Assembly: GCF_900100175.1 (NCBI RefSeq)
Contig: NZ_FNEM01000001.1
Location: 62,001 to 126,000 of the forward strand
DNA: 64,000 nt
Direction: 5' to 3'
Origin: Ferrimonas sediminum
GTDB lineage: Bacteria; Pseudomonadota; Gammaproteobacteria; Enterobacterales; Shewanellaceae
Position numbers and translations under genes: made by a program. The notes beneath the pieces are model-generated. The model made no database searches and was not told the DNA's origin. It worked only from the letters and a program-made list of their open reading frames with translations. Shown piece after piece: positions 7,565 through 15,982 of this stretch (positions are counted from its first letter, which is position 1; the number at the start of each line of letters is the position of its first letter).

Positions 7565-8317
7565 TCAGAACTGGTAGTTGAGGCCCATGGAGTACTCCAG
7601 CCCGTCGTTGGGGTTGGCACCCAGGCTCTTATACCCCACCAGCTTTCCCTGAACACTCCAGTCCGGCCACAGTTGCCGCCGTGCCAGTAGGGTCAGTTGC
7701 TGGCCGCTGCCGGTGTAGCCAAAGGTAGAGGCGTGGGCATCACTGCGGAAAAAGTGCCCCATCCAATTCAGGCTCAGCCGGGTTGAACTGTGAGCCCAGT
7801 TCAGTTGAATGTTGGTGACCATGCCGCTCCAGTCGGCGTAATGCTGATCGGTAAAGTCCGATCGCCCGAAGGAGTAGTGGGCGCCGGCGCCTATACCCAA
7901 CCCCAGCCCCTGCCAGTGGCCATCCCGTCGCAGCCCCATAAACAGATTGTTCTCAATGATGGCGTCGCTGAGCATAGAGAAGTGCTGCAGCCACAACTGT
8001 GCCAGCACCGGGGGCAGACTGCCCTGATAGCGTGCCGACACCTTGGCGGCCTGGCGGCCGGCCTGGTGCTGCTGGTTGTGGGCGGTCGCCCCCGGGTTCT
8101 CCAGCTTTAGTGAGGCGGACAGGCGTTGTTGGTCGTGGGCATTCAGGTAGCTCAGAAGCAGGTAGGGTTGGTCAAAGGCGCCGGGGTTCAGATTCAGGGT
8201 AGCCTGGGTAAAGCCCATATAGCCCACCTCGGCGGCGGTGATGCCACTGGCGGCCAGGTTGCCGGAAACGCCCAGTGTTGCCACCAGCATTGCCCATCCA
8301 CTTCGTATGCGTGTCAT
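7565..8317 (-). CDS. OmpK/Tsx-like outer-membrane beta-barrel protein
   Basis: 250-aa predicted outer-membrane protein. ATG at 8317 is chosen because a signal peptide follows (RSGWAMLVATLGVSGNLAASG). The mature part is rich in alternating aromatic and polar strands and ends in a terminal Phe (GLNYQF), the barrel-insertion signature. The motif FDQPYLLLSYLN and the LKLENP segment are shared with a second protein at 18971 (YDQPYLSFQHF, LRLENP), so the two are paralogues. The likely role is a small-solute channel; the substrate is unknown. OmpK/nucleoside-channel assignment is by general resemblance only. Single-gene unit. Confidence 0.6.
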   Translation of the reverse strand: MTRIRSGWAMLVATLGVSGNLAASGITAAEVGYMGFTQATLNLNPGAFDQPYLLLSYLNAHDQQRLSASLKLENPGATAHNQQHQAGRQAAKVSARYQGSLPPVLAQLWLQHFSMLSDAIIENNLFMGLRRDGHWQGLGLGIGAGAHYSFGRSDFTDQHYADWSGMVTNIQLNWAHSSTRLSLNWMGHFFRSDAHASTFGYTGSGQQLTLLARRQLWPDWSVQGKLVGYKSLGANPNDGLEYSMGLNYQF

Positions 8318-8558
8318 TGATTGTCCCGTTGTTATTGATCGTGAGGCCGGACAGGGCAAGTTGTATACCAAGAGCAAGAGTGTTGAATTAAGCGCCTAAA
8401 TCACCGTATTTCGTGGTTTGGTGGCGGCTGGCCGTCGAGAGATTTCGTGATTGACGATATTTGGTGTTTTTGCCTCCTTTCAATGGTTTGCTTTGAGTCA
8501 TGGCAATTTGATTGCTGCTGGCCTACCCTGACCCGTTCGCCAACTAAGGGAGACAACC

Positions 8559-9032
8559 ATGAAGCCAACCGCCGATGCTTTGATTCAGTCGTTACAGCTG
8601 CAGCCCCACGTGGAGGGCGGTTACTACGCCTCCAGTTTTGCCTCTGATCGCGGCTTCGATGAGCAGCGCGCACTGTGGACCAGCATCTATTTTCTGCTTA
8701 AGTGTGGCGAGGTGTCCCACTTCCATCGGCTGACCGCCGACGAGATGTGGTATTTCCATGGTGGCGAGTCGATGACCATCAGCATGATCCATCCTGACGG
8801 CCGGCTCGAGCAGGTGCAACTGGGGATGGATCTGGCGGCGGGAGAGCGGCCTCAGGTGTTGGTGCCCCGAGGCGTGATTTTTGGATCGGCCATGAACAAT
8901 CCGGGCTACTCCCTGGTGGGCTGCATGGTATCCCCCGGGTTTACCTTTGGTGACTTCGAGCTGTTTGAGCGGGCGGAGTTACTGGCGCAATACCCCCAGC
9001 ACCAGGAGATCATTCACACGCTTACTCGTTGA
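8559..9032 (+). CDS. cupin-fold DUF985 family protein
   Basis: 157-aa cytosolic single-domain cupin. Family features visible are the N-terminal LQPHVEGGYYASSF segment, HFHRLTADEMWYFHGG with possible metal or ligand-binding His/Glu residues, and the C-terminal SPGFTFGDFELFERAELL stretch typical of DUF985. It is related in fold to RmlC-like epimerases, but no enzymatic activity is established for the group. TAAGGGAG precedes the ATG. It is transcribed alone, convergent with the phosphatase gene. Confidence 0.85.
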   Translation: MKPTADALIQSLQLQPHVEGGYYASSFASDRGFDEQRALWTSIYFLLKCGEVSHFHRLTADEMWYFHGGESMTISMIHPDGRLEQVQLGMDLAAGERPQVLVPRGVIFGSAMNNPGYSLVGCMVSPGFTFGDFELFERAELLAQYPQHQEIIHTLTR

Positions 9033-9120
9033 TCAGGCGTCGAACCCGGGCACCTGTTTGCCAGTGTTTCGGCGGGGCGGGGCTGCGTCGATCGAGAGCC
9101 ATCGGTCGGCTCCCGGGCAC

Positions 9121-9149
9121 ACTCAGCTCCGCACTACGCGGAGCTGAGT
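9121..9149. terminator. bidirectional hairpin between convergent genes
   Basis: ACTCAGCTCCGC and GCGGAGCTGAGT form a perfect 12-bp stem with a 5-nt loop midway between the cupin and phosphatase genes. No clear T-run on either side, so termination is inferred from position and stem strength. Confidence 0.6.
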
Positions 9150-9186
9150 CGGGCCGTGCCGCTGCCGGCCTTACCAGAGACCGATC

Positions 9187-11520
9187 CTAGGCGGGTAACT
9201 GAGTCAGGCTGGCGCCGTCCCAGCTGAACCTGTGGGTACGAACCTGCGCCAGGAACCTGACGCGATCGTCGTAGAAGGGGGTTTTGGCCCAGTCGACGCC
9301 ATCCCACACCGTGGGGATGTTGTGGTAGTCCACCTTGAAGGCACCGGCACCCGCGGTGGCCACCCCCACGCCGTGCTCCCACATTCTGGAGAACACCATC
9401 TTGGAGCTGACGTCGTCACGCTTGCTGGCGGTCAGGGCGATGGTGTCGAAGAAATACTTCAACTGGCTGACCTCCGGCGGCACGTCCCCCAGTTGGGCCA
9501 GCAGGCCATTGAGGCCATTGTCGAGGAAACTGCCAAAGGTGCCTGAGCTGACCGAAGAGACGGTGAAATCCACCGAGGCCAGTCCGGAGTTGGCGTTGGC
9601 CGGGTGCTGGGTGACAAAGCTGGCGTGGATGTCGCCGGACAGGGTGACGGTCCCGGTGGCGCTGAGCAGGTCGTTGATCAGCTCGGCTTTAAACTGCGGC
9701 AAGCCGTCCCAGTGATCGACGTTGAGGTAGAAGCGCTGCTTCAGGGCCGCGGGCACCAGATCTGAGTCCAGTACCGCTTCCAGGTCGGCGATACCGCTGT
9801 CCTCCCTGCTGGCGGACAGATCCGCCAGCAGTGGTGCAAACGAGACCGAACTGCCCATCACCTTGTGGGTGGCGCTGGATTGGTTCAGTACCCCCTGCAG
9901 CCAGCTGAGCTGGGCGGCGTCGTAGGGAGTTTGCACACTGCTGCCCTGCTGCTGGGCCATGAACTCCAGGAAGCCGGCGTACAGATCGAAGCTGTCTTTG
10001 ATCACCAGGTAGCGGGCACCAAGATCCGAGAACAGGGTGGTTTTGCCCAGAGTATAGAAGGCCAGCCCGGTATCGACGCCGGTTTCCGGCAGCGGTGGCA
10101 GTGCCTTCAGCGGATGGCCGTCCGGCAGGGATGCCTGCGCCTGGGCCAGCACCAGATTCAGGTAGCTGCTGGTGAGCAGCCCCTGAATGGCAGCGGAGGC
10201 CCGCTCGCCGGCCTGAGCCACCGCCGTGGCCTGATCCAGGCCTAGCCGGGTCATCAGCTCCTCGGTGTAGAGACCGGTGAAGATCTCCGCAAACGCGGCT
10301 TTGTAGGGAGCAAACGGGGCGGCGTCGATGTCCACCACCGGGCTCATCTGTGCCAGGGTGGCGTCGATGCCAGCCTGGGGCATGCCCTGGCCCGCCAGGA
10401 ACGCGGTCAGCGTTGTGCTGTCGATGGCGACGCTGGCGGGGAACGCGTCTTCGGGAATCAGGTGATCCGGGCGGTAGGTGCGGTAGTCGGTCAGGGCCAG
10501 ATGCAGGTGTTTACCGAACTGCAGGTCGCGGTAGATCTTGGTGTTGGGGAATAGCTGATCTTCCAGCACTTCGAGGGCGCCGCTGCCACTGTCGCCGTGA
10601 GGGGCGCTGTGGTCGATGGGCATAAACTCGAAGTACACCTGTTCGGCGTTGCGCTTGCGGCTGGTCTGCTCCTCATCGGCGGCACCGGACTGATAGGTGG
10701 CGTTGGTCTGCCAGCTGTCATCGGAGAATTCGTGATCGTCCCAGATGGCCACCAGCGGAAAGCGCTCGTGCAGCTCCTGCAATACTGCGTCGCTGCGGTA
10801 GGTTTCATACAGCTGCCGGTAGTTGTCGACACTGTTGGCTGCCTGAAACGCGGCCTCACCGGTGCCGATGATCAGGGTGCCATCGGCGTCTCGGAACTCA
10901 ATGCTGCGCTCGCCGTCGGTGTCCTGGAAGCTGGCGTCGCCGGTGGTTTCGTAGATGTAGTCACCCAGGTGCAGCACGAAGTCCAGGTCGTCGCGGGCCA
11001 GCAGCGACAGGTAGGTGTTGTAGTAGCGGCCCAGATAGTCCTGGCAGGACGCGAAGCCAAATTTCACCTCCACATCGGCATCGTTGGCCGGGGCGGTCTT
11101 GGTGCGGCCGGTTTTGGAGCTGTGCAGGGCGCCGTCCTTGCTGTACAGGAAGCGATAATAGTAATGCTGGTACGGTTCCAGATCGGTCACCCGCACCTTA
11201 ATACAGTGGCCATTGGCGGCGGCTGCGATAAAGGCTTGTTCCACCACCACGGTGGCAAACTCCGGATCGCTGGATACCTGCAGAGTCAGGGATAGATCGC
11301 CGTCGCCGTCGACGGCGCGGGTCCACAGAATCACCGAATCGGGGCGCGGGTCGCCGGACATCACCGATTGGGGGAAATACTGCGGCGATACTACAGGCAG
11401 GTTTTCCGGTGCCGGGGTGCTGCTGTTGTCGTCGTTGGAGCAGCCGGTGAGGCTGGACAGGGTTACGGCCCCGGCGGAAACCACCAGGGTGTGTAGAAAT
11501 CGGCGGCGGGTATAGCTCAT
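9187..11520 (-). CDS. phoD: PhoD-family metallophosphatase, TAT-exported
   Basis: 777-aa secreted phosphatase/phosphodiesterase. The ATG at 11520 has AAGGA upstream, while an in-frame ATG at 11538 has none. A TAT signal (YTRRRFLHTLV) is followed by LSSLTGC, so the protein may be a TAT-exported lipoprotein. A fibronectin-like PhoD_N domain comes first, then metal-site motifs GFASCQDYLG, DFVLHLGDYIYE, AIWDDHEF and LSGDIHASF. The enzyme is much longer than B. subtilis PhoD (about 580 aa) because of an insertion at roughly residues 360-560. PhoD enzymes need Ca and Fe and release phosphate from phosphodiesters. No PHO-box was identified. Confidence 0.88.
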   Translation of the reverse strand: MSYTRRRFLHTLVVSAGAVTLSSLTGCSNDDNSSTPAPENLPVVSPQYFPQSVMSGDPRPDSVILWTRAVDGDGDLSLTLQVSSDPEFATVVVEQAFIAAAANGHCIKVRVTDLEPYQHYYYRFLYSKDGALHSSKTGRTKTAPANDADVEVKFGFASCQDYLGRYYNTYLSLLARDDLDFVLHLGDYIYETTGDASFQDTDGERSIEFRDADGTLIIGTGEAAFQAANSVDNYRQLYETYRSDAVLQELHERFPLVAIWDDHEFSDDSWQTNATYQSGAADEEQTSRKRNAEQVYFEFMPIDHSAPHGDSGSGALEVLEDQLFPNTKIYRDLQFGKHLHLALTDYRTYRPDHLIPEDAFPASVAIDSTTLTAFLAGQGMPQAGIDATLAQMSPVVDIDAAPFAPYKAAFAEIFTGLYTEELMTRLGLDQATAVAQAGERASAAIQGLLTSSYLNLVLAQAQASLPDGHPLKALPPLPETGVDTGLAFYTLGKTTLFSDLGARYLVIKDSFDLYAGFLEFMAQQQGSSVQTPYDAAQLSWLQGVLNQSSATHKVMGSSVSFAPLLADLSASREDSGIADLEAVLDSDLVPAALKQRFYLNVDHWDGLPQFKAELINDLLSATGTVTLSGDIHASFVTQHPANANSGLASVDFTVSSVSSGTFGSFLDNGLNGLLAQLGDVPPEVSQLKYFFDTIALTASKRDDVSSKMVFSRMWEHGVGVATAGAGAFKVDYHNIPTVWDGVDWAKTPFYDDRVRFLAQVRTHRFSWDGASLTQLPA

Positions 11521-11915
11521 TGAGTCATCCTTGTTCATTGTCGTTATCTTTGCCTCATATACCGGTCGGTATTACATCCTTATAGGCAGTCGGCTCAGAG
11601 AGGGTTTCATGAGCGCCCTATGTTGATAACAGATTATTACAGAAGTGTGAACAGGTATGGCCTGAAATTCTTCGCCACAAGAGTGGAGAGAGGGTTAGGT
11701 ACAGCAACAGAAAGCGTTGAGGAGGCCAGAGAACCCAAGGCTTTTGGTCAGCAGAGGGAGCGAGGCCATCAGAGCTACCGGGGAATGGGTTTCATGGTGG
11801 TTGTACGAAAAGAGATGGCCGAATTAAGACAGCTAATTACGTTGAATCTGTACCTAGTTATCTCAGGCACCCAAGGCAGGTTTAGTTCACTTGGGCACCT
11901 GTGCTTTGGGTTTAT
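11521..11915. other. intergenic region with an imperfect inverted repeat
   Basis: It holds the phoD upstream region (near 11521-11600) and no well-supported gene. An open frame at 11620-11919 exists but lacks coding character. An imperfect inverted repeat (CAGGCACCCAAG / CTTGGGCACCTG, 11873-11910) just beyond the porin stop may end the minus-strand operon. Base composition is visibly more AT-rich than in the flanking genes. Confidence 0.4.
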
Positions 11916-12959
11916 CTAAAGTGCGTATCGGACTGAGAACTGCCCATAGAAGGCGTCTTTGTCTTCGTGGTCGATGGAGTAGTTACCCACTTCCGCGCCC
12001 ACTGACAGCTCTGGAGTCAGGTTCGTAAACAGGTTCACCCCCCACTGGCTGGTCTCGTTTCCGGATACATCACCTTCAATGTGTCCGTAGAGCAGAGTAG
12101 ATCGCAGAGACTCGGTCCAGAAGTGACGGTAAGCCACATTGTAAGCGGTGGTATCTTCTACCTGTTCACCCACCAGATCCTTGACCGCTGCGGTACCGAC
12201 GTAGCGGCCCAGCTCACCTTGGTGATATTGGATACGTAGGTCGTCTTTACCGAAGGTGTAAATGCGACCGGCAATGGAGCCACCGACGGCAGTTTCGGTG
12301 TTACCACCGGTGGTATTCAATTGACGACCGACCGCAGCAATGGAGACGTTACCCCAGTCACCCTTGAAGGTGTACTTGACGATCACATCCGGCAGTTTAT
12401 CGTTGGCGGTATCGCCACCGAAGCTTTCTGGATTCTCCAAAGCCAGCTGCAGACCGCCGTTGGTGTAACGAATCTGGCCCTGACGGACAAAGGAGATGCC
12501 CATCATGCTGCCGCCAAAGTCAGCGCTCTCACCAATGGCGCTGGTGTTCATGAAGGTGGTCCAGGTCTGACCGGCCAACACGTTCTGGTACTGGATAAAG
12601 GCGTGACGAAGACGGGGTTGGGTGGAGTTGGAGATAATCTGGTTTCCACCGTCACCAAAAAAGTCCATTTCGATGAAACCGACCAGGTCACCATGGATGT
12701 ATTTGGTGTTGAAACGGGTTTCGTTGGCAAAGATCCGGAATTGAGAGGCGCTCTGATCCAGAGGGGTGCCAGCACCGGTCCACTGGTCTTTGTAGGCAAC
12801 GTTGCCATCTACATATCGAACATCAGCCTTGATATAGCCGCCAAAAATCAGCGTATCTTGCTCGCCAATTTGAACTTCGTAGGAGGCGTCTGCTGGTAGG
12901 GATATCGAAGTCACTAAGCCGAAAAATAACGCGGGTTTCAGCTTATTATTAATACGCAT
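11916..12959 (-). CDS. DcaP-like trimeric outer-membrane porin
   Basis: 347-aa porin. ATG at 12959 gives a signal peptide (LKPALFFGLVTSISLPADA). Features of the DcaP family are the N-terminal GGYIKADVRYVDG strand, LRHAFIQYQNVLAGQTWTTFMN and a C-terminal aromatic-rich strand (YGQFSVRYAL). Characterised DcaP channels pass dicarboxylates and other small anions. Here it follows a flavocytochrome reductase pair, so import of that enzyme's organic-acid substrate to the periplasm is a reasonable inference. A strong hairpin at 12995-13047 separates it from the cytochrome gene, which may uncouple its expression level. Confidence 0.75.
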   Translation of the reverse strand: MRINNKLKPALFFGLVTSISLPADASYEVQIGEQDTLIFGGYIKADVRYVDGNVAYKDQWTGAGTPLDQSASQFRIFANETRFNTKYIHGDLVGFIEMDFFGDGGNQIISNSTQPRLRHAFIQYQNVLAGQTWTTFMNTSAIGESADFGGSMMGISFVRQGQIRYTNGGLQLALENPESFGGDTANDKLPDVIVKYTFKGDWGNVSIAAVGRQLNTTGGNTETAVGGSIAGRIYTFGKDDLRIQYHQGELGRYVGTAAVKDLVGEQVEDTTAYNVAYRHFWTESLRSTLLYGHIEGDVSGNETSQWGVNLFTNLTPELSVGAEVGNYSIDHEDKDAFYGQFSVRYAL

Positions 12960-12979
12960 GGTTTCAGTCCATTTTTTAC

Positions 12980-13047
12980 AAAAAATATGTTCAACATCCC
13001 AGCCATGGTCACCGCCTTGAGGGAGAGGCTGGAACCATGGCTGGATG
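12980..13047 (-). terminator. hairpin with U-rich tail between cytochrome and porin genes
   Basis: CATCCCAGCCATGGT (12995-13009) pairs with ACCATGGCTGGATG (13034-13047), interrupted by one bulged base. On the minus strand it is followed by ATATTTTTTG. It could terminate most transcripts before the porin or act as a processing site. Confidence 0.6.
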
Positions 13048-13082
13048 CCGAACATCATCTTTTCCTTGGAAGGGAGGTGTTG

Positions 13083-13436
13083 TTATTTAAACTTCGGGTA
13101 GCTGAAGTTGTGGCATTCCTGACACAGCGCTTTCTTTGGCGTGTGCTCGCCGTGACACTCCTGACACGGGGCTTCTTTGCCGTAGTGCATGCTGTTGTGT
13201 GGGTTTTGCTTGACCTCGTCGCCTTCACGGGCGGTCATCTCGGCCACATCATCAACGTCATGACACTGCAGACAGGCTTCATCAGACGGGAACTTGCCCA
13301 TGCCCTGATCGTGGCAGGTGTCGCAGCCGGCTTCGTACACGGTGGCGTGGTGCTCACGCTTGTTCATGGCCTGAGTGTTGAAGCTGGCGGCCAGAATCAC
13401 GGCAGCGGCGGTAAGCAGTACTTTTGAGCGGGTCAT
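13083..13436 (-). CDS. periplasmic tetraheme cytochrome c (heme subunit of a split flavocytochrome)
   Basis: 117-aa exported cytochrome with four CxxCH sites: CDTCH (residues 38-42), CLQCH (55-59), CQECH (91-95) and CQECH (105-109). The signal peptide is residues 1-23 (cut after NTQA). Size and haem spacing match the N-terminal tetraheme domain of Shewanella-type flavocytochrome c fumarate reductase, here as a free protein. It starts 5 nt after the FAD subunit gene, so it almost certainly feeds electrons from a quinol-oxidising cytochrome (CymA/NrfH-like, not in this window) to that enzyme. Single His ligands are scattered (HHATVYEAG, HNSMHYG). Confidence 0.9.
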   Translation of the reverse strand: MTRSKVLLTAAAVILAASFNTQAMNKREHHATVYEAGCDTCHDQGMGKFPSDEACLQCHDVDDVAEMTAREGDEVKQNPHNSMHYGKEAPCQECHGEHTPKKALCQECHNFSYPKFK

Positions 13437-13441
13437 GGCGA

Positions 13442-14950
13442 TTAGGCCTCCATAATTGAACGAGCGGCAGTCACGCCGAATGCCAGGCATTCCGGGGTGG
13501 AGCAGCCACCCAGTCGGCTGACGCCATGAATACCACCGGTCACTTCACCGGCGGCGAACAGGCCTGGAATCGGCTTGCCGGTCTTGGCGGCCAGCACTTC
13601 GGCCTTGGTGTTGATCTGGATGCCGCCCTGGCAGTAGTGCACCTTGGGCCACAGACGCTGAACGATGAAGGGGGCAGTCAGTTTGATGCCGCGACCGGCG
13701 TTCATGCGCTTGCCAAACTGTGGGTCTTCACCCTTGTCGACGTAGCTGTTCCAGTCGGCGATCTGTTGCTTCAGCGGTTGCAGCGGCACATCGAAGTGCT
13801 TGGCGATGGCTTCCACGGAATCAAACTCCCACGCCACGTTGTACTTCAGCACCTTGGCCATGGAGGGATCGTTCTTGGCTTCGTGCTTAGGGGCGATCAG
13901 CAGGGCCGGGTTGGGGTTGCCGTTCTGGTCGCGACGCTGCAGCTCCAGGTCGGCCCGGGTCTTACGGTCGGCGATTTCGTTCATGAAACGCTGGCCGGTG
14001 TTGCGGTCGATGGCAATGGAGTGGGGGAAGTTGTACAGCGAGAAACCGGCACCGTAGCCGAAACCGCCTTCATCGGGTGACGCCCAGGGGCCGGATTGAA
14101 TGTGGGCCAGGTGCACCGGAGTCGCACCGGCGGCCAGCATCTCGATCAGGCCGTCGCCGGTGGCGCCTTTGGCGTTGGTGCAGCCCACTTCGGCGGTCAG
14201 GGTCGGATCCTGGGCCTGCCGCAGGCTGATGTTGTAGCCAAAGCCGCCGGTAGCGATGATGACGCCGCGCTTGGCTTTGATGTTGATCAGCTCACCACTG
14301 TCCTCAAAACCGAAGTGGTAGCCTTTACGAATGTTGACGCCAATGACCCGGCCTTTCTTGTCGTGAATCAGGTGCTCGAACTTGTGGCGGATCTGAGTCT
14401 CTACCCCCATCTTGCGGGCGGTCTTGAGCATGGGCTGAATGAAGCCGGATCCGGAGCGTTCCACCACCTGATGGCTGCGGGTGGCGCTGGTGCCGCCGGT
14501 GGTGATGATGAAGTCACGGTAGACACAGCCGCAGTCTTTGGTCATCTGGTATACGTAAGGGCCGAGTTCGGCGCTGTGGCGCAGCAGAGATTCGCTGGCG
14601 ACACCGCGGCCGGATTTCAGCTGGTCTTTGACCATCAGGTCGGCACTGTCTTTGATGCCCAGTTTCTTCTGCAGATCGGTGCCGGCAAAGCAGGCCTGAC
14701 CGGCGTTAAGGGTGCTGTTGCCGCCGTAAACGCCCATCTTCTCGAAGATGACGACGTCTTTGGCGCCTTTGTGCTTGGCCTCCACTGCCGCAGCCAGGCC
14801 GGCAAAACCGGAACCGATGATCACCACTTCGTACTCACCGTCCCAGCTGACGTCATCTTCGGCGCATTTGGCGGAGGCGGTCAGGGGTAACATGGCTCCG
14901 GCGGCGGCCACACCGGCGCCGAGCTTCATAAACGAACGTCTGTCATGCAT
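13442..14950 (-). CDS. TAT-exported flavoprotein reductase of the flavocytochrome c/fumarate reductase family, substrate unknown
   Basis: 502-aa FAD enzyme. A TAT signal (HDRRSFMKLG) is followed by the FAD dinucleotide fold GSGFAGLAAAVEA. Compared with soluble fumarate reductase FccA, the catalytic Arg is kept (GQRFMNE for GKRFVNE), as are the His (HYCQGGI for HHTMGGV) and the Arg in SRLGG. The substrate-binding His of AHPT is Gly here (IQSGPW), and the end reads RLGGCSTPECLAFG. The enzyme therefore probably reduces an unsaturated acid other than fumarate. No haem domain is attached; the tetraheme partner is the next gene. A TetR regulator is divergent. Confidence 0.85.
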   Translation of the reverse strand: MHDRRSFMKLGAGVAAAGAMLPLTASAKCAEDDVSWDGEYEVVIIGSGFAGLAAAVEAKHKGAKDVVIFEKMGVYGGNSTLNAGQACFAGTDLQKKLGIKDSADLMVKDQLKSGRGVASESLLRHSAELGPYVYQMTKDCGCVYRDFIITTGGTSATRSHQVVERSGSGFIQPMLKTARKMGVETQIRHKFEHLIHDKKGRVIGVNIRKGYHFGFEDSGELINIKAKRGVIIATGGFGYNISLRQAQDPTLTAEVGCTNAKGATGDGLIEMLAAGATPVHLAHIQSGPWASPDEGGFGYGAGFSLYNFPHSIAIDRNTGQRFMNEIADRKTRADLELQRRDQNGNPNPALLIAPKHEAKNDPSMAKVLKYNVAWEFDSVEAIAKHFDVPLQPLKQQIADWNSYVDKGEDPQFGKRMNAGRGIKLTAPFIVQRLWPKVHYCQGGIQINTKAEVLAAKTGKPIPGLFAAGEVTGGIHGVSRLGGCSTPECLAFGVTAARSIMEA

Positions 14951-15152
14951 AGTTTTTATCTCATGCTGTGAATGTGAAATTACTGTAGCGCTGTTACTGC
15001 GGGGTAAAATAAGCGCTGGATCACAGTGAGATCCGGTTGAAAAAAGTTTTCGCGAAGGGGTCTCAAAAAAAGATTCTGGCGGGATTCAGCAAATAATTTT
15101 TGTGGCCTTAACACCGAATTTTTTTCTGGCGCTGTGCGAAAGTAGCGGCAAC

Positions 15153-15160
15153 GTAATTAC
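15153..15160. promoter_or_regulatory. GTAATTAC palindrome, possible TetR operator
   Basis: Perfect 8-base palindrome 15 nt before the TetR-type gene, in the 225-bp divergent promoter region. A related half (AAATTACTG) lies near the flavoprotein start at about 14980. Position suggests autoregulation and control of the reductase operon; short enough to be chance. Confidence 0.3.
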
Positions 15161-15175
15161 CGACAGGTCCTTCTC

Positions 15176-15946
15176 ATGCATTGCCCGAAAACCAAACTGG
15201 ACAGCCTTCGCTGTAATCAGTTATTGGACGTTGCCGAAGAGTTAGTGGATGAACACGGAGTGATGTCATTCCGGTTTGCCCAGATCGCGAAAGAGGCGGA
15301 GTGCTCCAATCACACCCTGTATAAATTCTTTCAATCCAAGGAAGATGTGCTGGTGTGCCTGTTCCTACGTAATTGCACTTCCAACTACATTCCGCTGTTT
15401 TTGGAGTGCCATCCGGAACTGACCGAGCTGGAGCGGGCGGCGCTGCCGGCGGTATTCTCTCTGGTAGCGGTGGAGAAGAGCCCGACCTTCAATATTCTGC
15501 GGGTGGTGTCGATCAACAGCATGTTCTGGCAGATGGCCAGCGATGAGAAAGTGAACCTGCTCAGGGCCCGGGTCAATATGTTCTGGAGCCGGGTACATCT
15601 GCATATTGAGGAGGCGCAGCAGAGTGGAGCGTTGCAAGCCTCTGAGACTCAGGTGATGGAGTTAACTCAGGCCATCTATTTCTTTATGGCCGGTTGTTTA
15701 TCCTCTTATGAAAGTCAGTTGATGGAGCCTAAGTACCTGACCGAGAAAAATCCGACTTACTTCCGCCATCTGGCCGAGATGATGAATCGGTATCAATGGA
15801 ATGAGATCGCCACTGCCAGCAAATTTGAATCCCTGTCGACTAAAGTGGATGGGTTTTTTACTCAACACTACCAACCCAATAAGAACTGCCAGCGCTGCCG
15901 GCAGCTCAATGGGGTCAATGACTGCCGTCAATTAGCCTCAGAGTAG
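15176..15946 (+). CDS. TetR/AcrR-family regulator with Cys-rich C-terminus
   Basis: 256-aa regulator. The N-terminal helix-turn-helix domain (residues 10-60, LLDVAEELVDEHGVMSFRFA then IAKEAECSNHTLYKFFQSKE) is typical TetR. The ligand domain has no close match I can name. It is longer than usual (about 200 aa) and ends in a basic tail containing CQRCRQLNGVNDC, a CxxC plus distal Cys that could bind a metal or cluster or act as a thiol switch. It is divergent from the flavocytochrome-porin operon, which is its probable target. The ATG at 15176 is weakly preceded by CAGG. Confidence 0.82.
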   Translation: MHCPKTKLDSLRCNQLLDVAEELVDEHGVMSFRFAQIAKEAECSNHTLYKFFQSKEDVLVCLFLRNCTSNYIPLFLECHPELTELERAALPAVFSLVAVEKSPTFNILRVVSINSMFWQMASDEKVNLLRARVNMFWSRVHLHIEEAQQSGALQASETQVMELTQAIYFFMAGCLSSYESQLMEPKYLTEKNPTYFRHLAEMMNRYQWNEIATASKFESLSTKVDGFFTQHYQPNKNCQRCRQLNGVNDCRQLASE

Positions 15947-15951
15947 AGGCG

Positions 15952-15975
15952 TCCGCGGTGTCTGGGTACCGCGGA
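15952..15975. terminator. hairpin between convergent TetR and rhomboid genes
   Basis: TCCGCGGT and ACCGCGGA form an 8-bp stem with an 8-nt loop, directly between the two stops. No T-run. Confidence 0.5.
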
Positions 15976-15982
15976 GCGGCGC

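Noticed and set aside
11620-11919. 99-codon open frame on the plus strand between phoD and the DcaP-like gene
   Set aside because: Poor codon bias, no ribosome-binding site, unlikely residue composition; probably non-coding.
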